Part shown: piece after piece, positions 14,274 to 17,246 of the stretch
How positions within the stretch are numbered: the stretch's first letter is position 1
Layout: every line of letters begins with the position of its first letter
Assembly (NCBI GenBank): GCA_021785115.1
Contig: JAJYGO010000481.1
Location: forward strand, 1 to 17,246
Direction: 5' to 3'
DNA length: 17,246 nucleotides
From: Chloroflexota bacterium
GTDB lineage: Bacteria > Chloroflexota > Limnocylindria > Limnocylindrales > CSP1-4
Notes under the pieces: model-generated
Databases searched by the model: none
What the model was told of the DNA's origin: nothing
What the model saw: only the letters and a program-made list of their open reading frames with translations
Program-made: the position numbers and the translations under genes

Positions 14274-15695
14274 ATGGGCTCCACGTTCGGCGGCCTCAAC
14301 ATCGGGCTGACCGCGCTCGTCGCCGACCAGGTCGCCATGGACACGTCGGCGCACAACACCGCGAACGCGAACACCGACGGGTACACACGCCAGCGCGTCG
14401 AGTTGCAGGCGGCGCCCGCCTACCCCGCCCCCGCGTTCAACCGCTCAGGCACCCCGGGACAGATCGGGACCGGCGTCTCGATCGCCGCCATTCAGCGGAT
14501 CCGGGACGCGTTCGTCGACCAGCAGATCCGGCAGGAGAACCCGGTGCTGGGGCAGTGGACGACGCTGCAGGACCAGTTGGGACGGGTCGAAACGGTGTTC
14601 CCGGAGCCGAGCTCGACCGGGCTGGGAGCAGCGCTGAGCCAGTTCTGGGGTGCGTGGCAGGACCTTGCTGCATCGCCCACCTCGACGGCCGCGAAGGCGG
14701 CCGTGGTCGAGCAGGGAGGCAACCTAGCCTCGGCGCTCAACAGCACGTCCACCCAGCTGTCGTCGCTCGTCGCCGGGATCGACTACCAGGTCGGTCAGCA
14801 GGTCGACCAGGTGAACGAGCTCGCGACGCAGCTCGCGTCGCTCAACCAGCAGATCAAGCAGGTCGCGGTCAGCGGCGACAACCCGAACGACCTGATGGAC
14901 CAGCGCGACCTTCTGCTCGACAAGCTCAGCTCGCTCGTCCCGATCACTGTGCAGGCGCAATCCGACGGGACCGATACCGTCCTCGCCGGCGGTGTGAACC
15001 TGGTGACGGAGAACCAGGCGCGCGAGATGACGACGACGACGGACGCGAACGGCCACCTCGTGCCGTCATGGCAGTCCGGGCAGCCGGTGGCGCTCGGCGA
15101 CAGCGCGCTCGGCGCGCTCGTGACGCTCCGCGACACGACGATCCCCGGCTACATGCGCGCGCTCGACGGCCTCGTCTCGACGCTGGTGAATGCCGTGAAC
15201 GGCGTGTACGGGACCGCGGGCGGCTCCTCGGGTGGAACGCCGCCGGCATTCTTCGTGTCCACCGCCGGCGCGGGGGTCGCCCCGATGGCCGCGACCATCG
15301 CGGTCTCGTCCGACCTCGTGGCCAACCCCGACACGCTCGCCACCGGGACGGCGGGACCGGGGGACAACAGCATCGCGGGCGCGATCGCCGATCTCCAGAA
15401 CGCCAGGACGCTGTTCGGCGCCGGAACGGACCAGACGATCGGCGACGCCTATGCCGGCCTCGTCGGGCGGGTCGGCAGCGATTCCCAGCAGGCCACGACG
15501 ATGGCCGGCAACGAGCAGCTCATCGTGCAGCACCTCACCGACCAGCGGGAGTCGGAGAGCGGCGTATCGCTCGATGAAGAGGCGACAGACATGATCCGCT
15601 TCCAGCGCGGCTACGAGGCCGCCTCGCGCGTGATCACCGCAATGGACCAGATGCTCGACCAGTTGATCAACCGCACCGGCGCGGCCGGGTTGTAG
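14274..15695 (+). CDS. flgK: Hook-filament junction protein FlgK (HAP1)
   Basis: A 473-residue axial protein joining hook and filament. The N-terminus has the FlgK form of the rod/hook signature: FGGLNIGLTALVADQVAMDTSAHNTANANTDGYTRQRVEL. The D1 region includes GTGVSIAAIQRIRDAFVDQQIR and NQQIKQVAVSGDNPNDLMDQRDLLLDKLSSL, both diagnostic. The C-terminus shows SGVSLDEEATDMIRFQRGYEAASRVITAMDQMLDQLIN. Export depends on FlgN, encoded just upstream. The ATG is one base after flgN and its ribosome site is weak, so translation is probably coupled. Length is in the short-to-normal range. Confidence 0.96.
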   Translation: MGSTFGGLNIGLTALVADQVAMDTSAHNTANANTDGYTRQRVELQAAPAYPAPAFNRSGTPGQIGTGVSIAAIQRIRDAFVDQQIRQENPVLGQWTTLQDQLGRVETVFPEPSSTGLGAALSQFWGAWQDLAASPTSTAAKAAVVEQGGNLASALNSTSTQLSSLVAGIDYQVGQQVDQVNELATQLASLNQQIKQVAVSGDNPNDLMDQRDLLLDKLSSLVPITVQAQSDGTDTVLAGGVNLVTENQAREMTTTTDANGHLVPSWQSGQPVALGDSALGALVTLRDTTIPGYMRALDGLVSTLVNAVNGVYGTAGGSSGGTPPAFFVSTAGAGVAPMAATIAVSSDLVANPDTLATGTAGPGDNSIAGAIADLQNARTLFGAGTDQTIGDAYAGLVGRVGSDSQQATTMAGNEQLIVQHLTDQRESESGVSLDEEATDMIRFQRGYEAASRVITAMDQMLDQLINRTGAAGL

Positions 15696-15699
15696 GAGG
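15693..15699 (+). promoter_or_regulatory. Ribosome binding site of flgL
   Basis: TAGGAGG overlaps the flgK stop codon (TAG 15693-15695) and ends 5 bases before the flgL ATG at 15705, so the flgL site is exposed or cleared by ribosomes finishing flgK. Confidence 0.65.
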
Positions 15700-15704
15700 C
15701 GGCG

Positions 15705-16595
15705 ATGCGGATCACCAACCGGATGCTCGCCGAGAACGCGATGCGGAACACGTCCGCGAACCTGCAGGCCATGTCCGTGTCGCAGAACCAGATCGGATCC
15801 GGGAAGAAGCTCTCGAAGCCGTCCGACGATCCAGCGCAGGTTCTCTCGGCGATCGAGGCCACGGACGGACTTGCGCAGATCAGCCAGTACCTGCGGAACA
15901 TCGGTGTCGCGCAGCAGCAGACGTCGGCGGCCGACGCCGCGCTGTCGGACGCGGCGAACGTCGTGCAGCGCGCCCGGGAACTGGCGGTCGAGGGAGGGAC
16001 CGGGACGCTGTCGGACGCGGACCGGCAGGCGATCGCGGCGGAGGTCGACCAGCTCACCGCCCAGCTCGTATCCGATGCGGCGACCAAGGTCGGCGACAGC
16101 TACATCTTCAACGGCTTCCAGAGCCAGACCGCGCCCTACGTGTACACGCCCGCCTCGGGCACGACGGCGGGGGTGGTGTCCGGCGCGCCCGACACGAGCG
16201 CGGTGATGGCGCGAGTCGGCCCCGGCGTCCAGGTTCAGGTCAACACCTCGGCGGCGGATGCGTTCAGGCCCGCGCTCGACGCGCTCACGCAGCTCTACTC
16301 GGACCTCGAGAGCGGCGGCACCGTGGCTGGTACGACGCTCGACGCGCTCGACGGCGCGCTCGACGCGGTCACCCAGGCGCGAGCCGTGGTCGGGGCGCGG
16401 ACGAACCGCCTCGACCAGACGCAGACGAACCTGCAGGCGCAGCAGCTGGCGGTCACGAAGCTGCTCTCGGACACCGAGGACGTGGACATGGCGAGCGCGA
16501 TCAGCCTGTTCCAGCAACAGCAGCTCACGTACAACGCCGCGCTCCAGGTGAGCGGCAAGATCCTGCAGACGAGCCTGATCGATGTCCTCAAGTAG
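15705..16595 (+). CDS. flgL: Hook-filament junction protein FlgL (HAP3)
   Basis: A 296-residue flagellin-like junction protein. The N-terminus MRITNRMLAENAMRNTSANL, then QNQIGSGKKLSKPSDDPAQVLSAI, is the FlgL signature. LRNIGVAQQQTSAADAALSDAANVVQRARELAVEGG forms the D1 helices, followed by VGDSYIFNGFQSQTAPY. The C-terminus reads LSDTEDVDMASAISLFQQQQLTYNAALQVSGKILQTSLIDVLK, the flagellin-family closing helix. FlgL is preferred over flagellin (FliC/Hag) because of its position after flgK, its length and the GF-Q-Q motif. Its last codons overlap the fliW start by 14 bases. Confidence 0.95.
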   Translation: MRITNRMLAENAMRNTSANLQAMSVSQNQIGSGKKLSKPSDDPAQVLSAIEATDGLAQISQYLRNIGVAQQQTSAADAALSDAANVVQRARELAVEGGTGTLSDADRQAIAAEVDQLTAQLVSDAATKVGDSYIFNGFQSQTAPYVYTPASGTTAGVVSGAPDTSAVMARVGPGVQVQVNTSAADAFRPALDALTQLYSDLESGGTVAGTTLDALDGALDAVTQARAVVGARTNRLDQTQTNLQAQQLAVTKLLSDTEDVDMASAISLFQQQQLTYNAALQVSGKILQTSLIDVLK

Positions 16596-17061
16596 GCGAC
16601 GCGGCCTCGCCGACGCGGGCGACGCGGGACTGCCGTCGCAGCGGTCCGCGGCGAAGGCGCTCCCCGATGCGCGCCGCGAGACGGCGCCTGCGGGAAACCT
16701 GGCCGAGATACTGCTGCCGGACGGGCTCGTGGGCCTCCCTCACCTTCGCCACTTCCGTGTGAGCCCGCTCGAGGGCACGCCGTTCCTCCGGCTCGATTCG
16801 CTCGACGACCCGAGGTTCGCCGTCGTGGCCGCGCCAGTCGACGACGTCCAACCGGGCGCTTCCGACGCGCTCGTCGCCCGAGGCCTCGCCGCTTCGGGCG
16901 TGGTCGCGATCGCGCTTCTCTCGGTCCACGGCGATCCACGCGTGATCACGGCGAACCTGGCCGGGCCGATCATGGTCGATCCCGATACCGGAACCGGTCG
17001 CCAGGATGTCCTGGACGACGCCGCGTTCCCCCTGCGGGCAGCACTCGCGGTCACGGTCTGA
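16582..17061 (+). CDS. fliW: Flagellar assembly factor FliW
   Basis: A 159-residue protein. The FliW domain spans about 43-155: ILLPDGLVGLPHLRHF, PLEGTPFLRLDSLDDPRFAVVAAP and VITANLAGPIMVDPDTGTGRQ. FliW binds flagellin and CsrA; when flagellin is exported, FliW captures CsrA and relieves repression of flagellin mRNA. The first 42 residues are a charged, Ala-rich extension not usual in the family. I see no better internal start, and codon bias in the extension is good after the first few codons. The start lies inside the end of flgL. The stop overlaps the csrA start as TGATG. Confidence 0.9.
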   Translation: MSSSRRRGLADAGDAGLPSQRSAAKALPDARRETAPAGNLAEILLPDGLVGLPHLRHFRVSPLEGTPFLRLDSLDDPRFAVVAAPVDDVQPGASDALVARGLAASGVVAIALLSVHGDPRVITANLAGPIMVDPDTGTGRQDVLDDAAFPLRAALAVTV

Positions 17062-17246
17062 TGCTCACACTCACGCGACGGGCGGGCCAGTCCTTGCTGC
17101 TCGGCTCGGGCATCGAGATCCGGGTCGTCCGGATCCAGGGCGATCGCGTGTTGCTCGGCGTCGATGCGCCCAGGAGCCTGACCGTCGTGCGCGCGGAGAT
17201 CGCCGCCGCGGTCCGGGAAGAAACGACGGCCTCGGCCGGAGCCGGG
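17061..17246 (+). CDS. csrA: Carbon storage regulator CsrA (3' end beyond the window)
   Basis: Sixty-two codons are visible before the window ends with no stop. The protein begins MLTLTRRAGQSLLLGSGIEI and continues VRIQGDRVLLGVDAP, then LTVVRAEI. Arg44, with Val42 before it, is the key RNA-binding position, so the protein looks active. CsrA blocks translation by binding GGA motifs in mRNA leaders; beside fliW the expected target is flagellin mRNA. Most family members have 60-75 residues, so nearly all of the protein is here. The ATG overlaps the fliW TGA. Confidence 0.93.
   Translation, partial: MLTLTRRAGQSLLLGSGIEIRVVRIQGDRVLLGVDAPRSLTVVRAEIAAAVREETTASAGAG

Noticed and set aside
15066..16517. 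Long antisense open frame opposite flgK and flgL
   Set aside because: Same GC-driven shadow effect; no recognisable domain, and both + strand genes are clear.
1..17246. tRNA, rRNA, CRISPR arrays, insertion sequences, phage or defence genes
   Set aside because: Looked for and not seen; no direct-repeat arrays, transposase motifs or terminal inverted repeats are apparent by eye.

Overview
The window is a GC-rich (roughly 70% by eye), almost gap-free block of flagellar genes, all on the + strand. High GC, strong G/C third-codon bias, frequent GTG starts, the pairs fliA/flgM and fliW/csrA, and the absence of L-ring and P-ring genes next to the rod gene suggest a monoderm bacterium. A flagellated Chloroflexota lineage is my first guess and Actinomycetota my second. 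This is inference from gene order and composition only.

Layout: (1) 1-89 is the tail of an unrecognised upstream gene, followed by about 310 bases without a convincing gene (90-398). (2) 399-3517: a LuxR-type regulator with a degenerate receiver, flbD, motA, motB (stator) and fliL. (3) 3527-5524: fliM and an unusually long fliN/fliY-like gene (switch and C-ring). (4) 5521-11321: fliO, fliP, fliQ, fliR, flhB and flhA, the complete membrane core of the flagellar type III export gate. (5) 11325-12723: a small two-helix membrane protein of unknown function, then the flagellar sigma factor fliA. (6) 12720-14272: a rod gene of the FlgF/FlgG family, the anti-sigma factor flgM behind a sigma-28-like promoter, and flgN. 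(7) 14274-16595: hook-filament junction genes flgK and flgL. (8) 16582-17246: fliW and the start of csrA, the post-transcriptional pair that tunes flagellin synthesis; csrA runs off the window edge.

The genes fit an ordered build: stator and switch, then export gate, then the FliA/FlgM checkpoint, then late junction proteins with their chaperone, then FliW/CsrA control of flagellin. Most junctions overlap by ATGA, GTGA or TGATG, so translation is probably coupled along the block.

No clearly novel system was found; the parts are a recognisable flagellum. The points most worth a second look are: five short mini-ORFs that bridge every RTGA-to-ATGA gap exactly in frame; a lipobox in the FliP signal peptide; a sigma-28-like promoter before flgM; a regulator receiver that has lost its phosphorylation residues; a coding-like signal in a different frame under the FliA tail; and an extended FliN.
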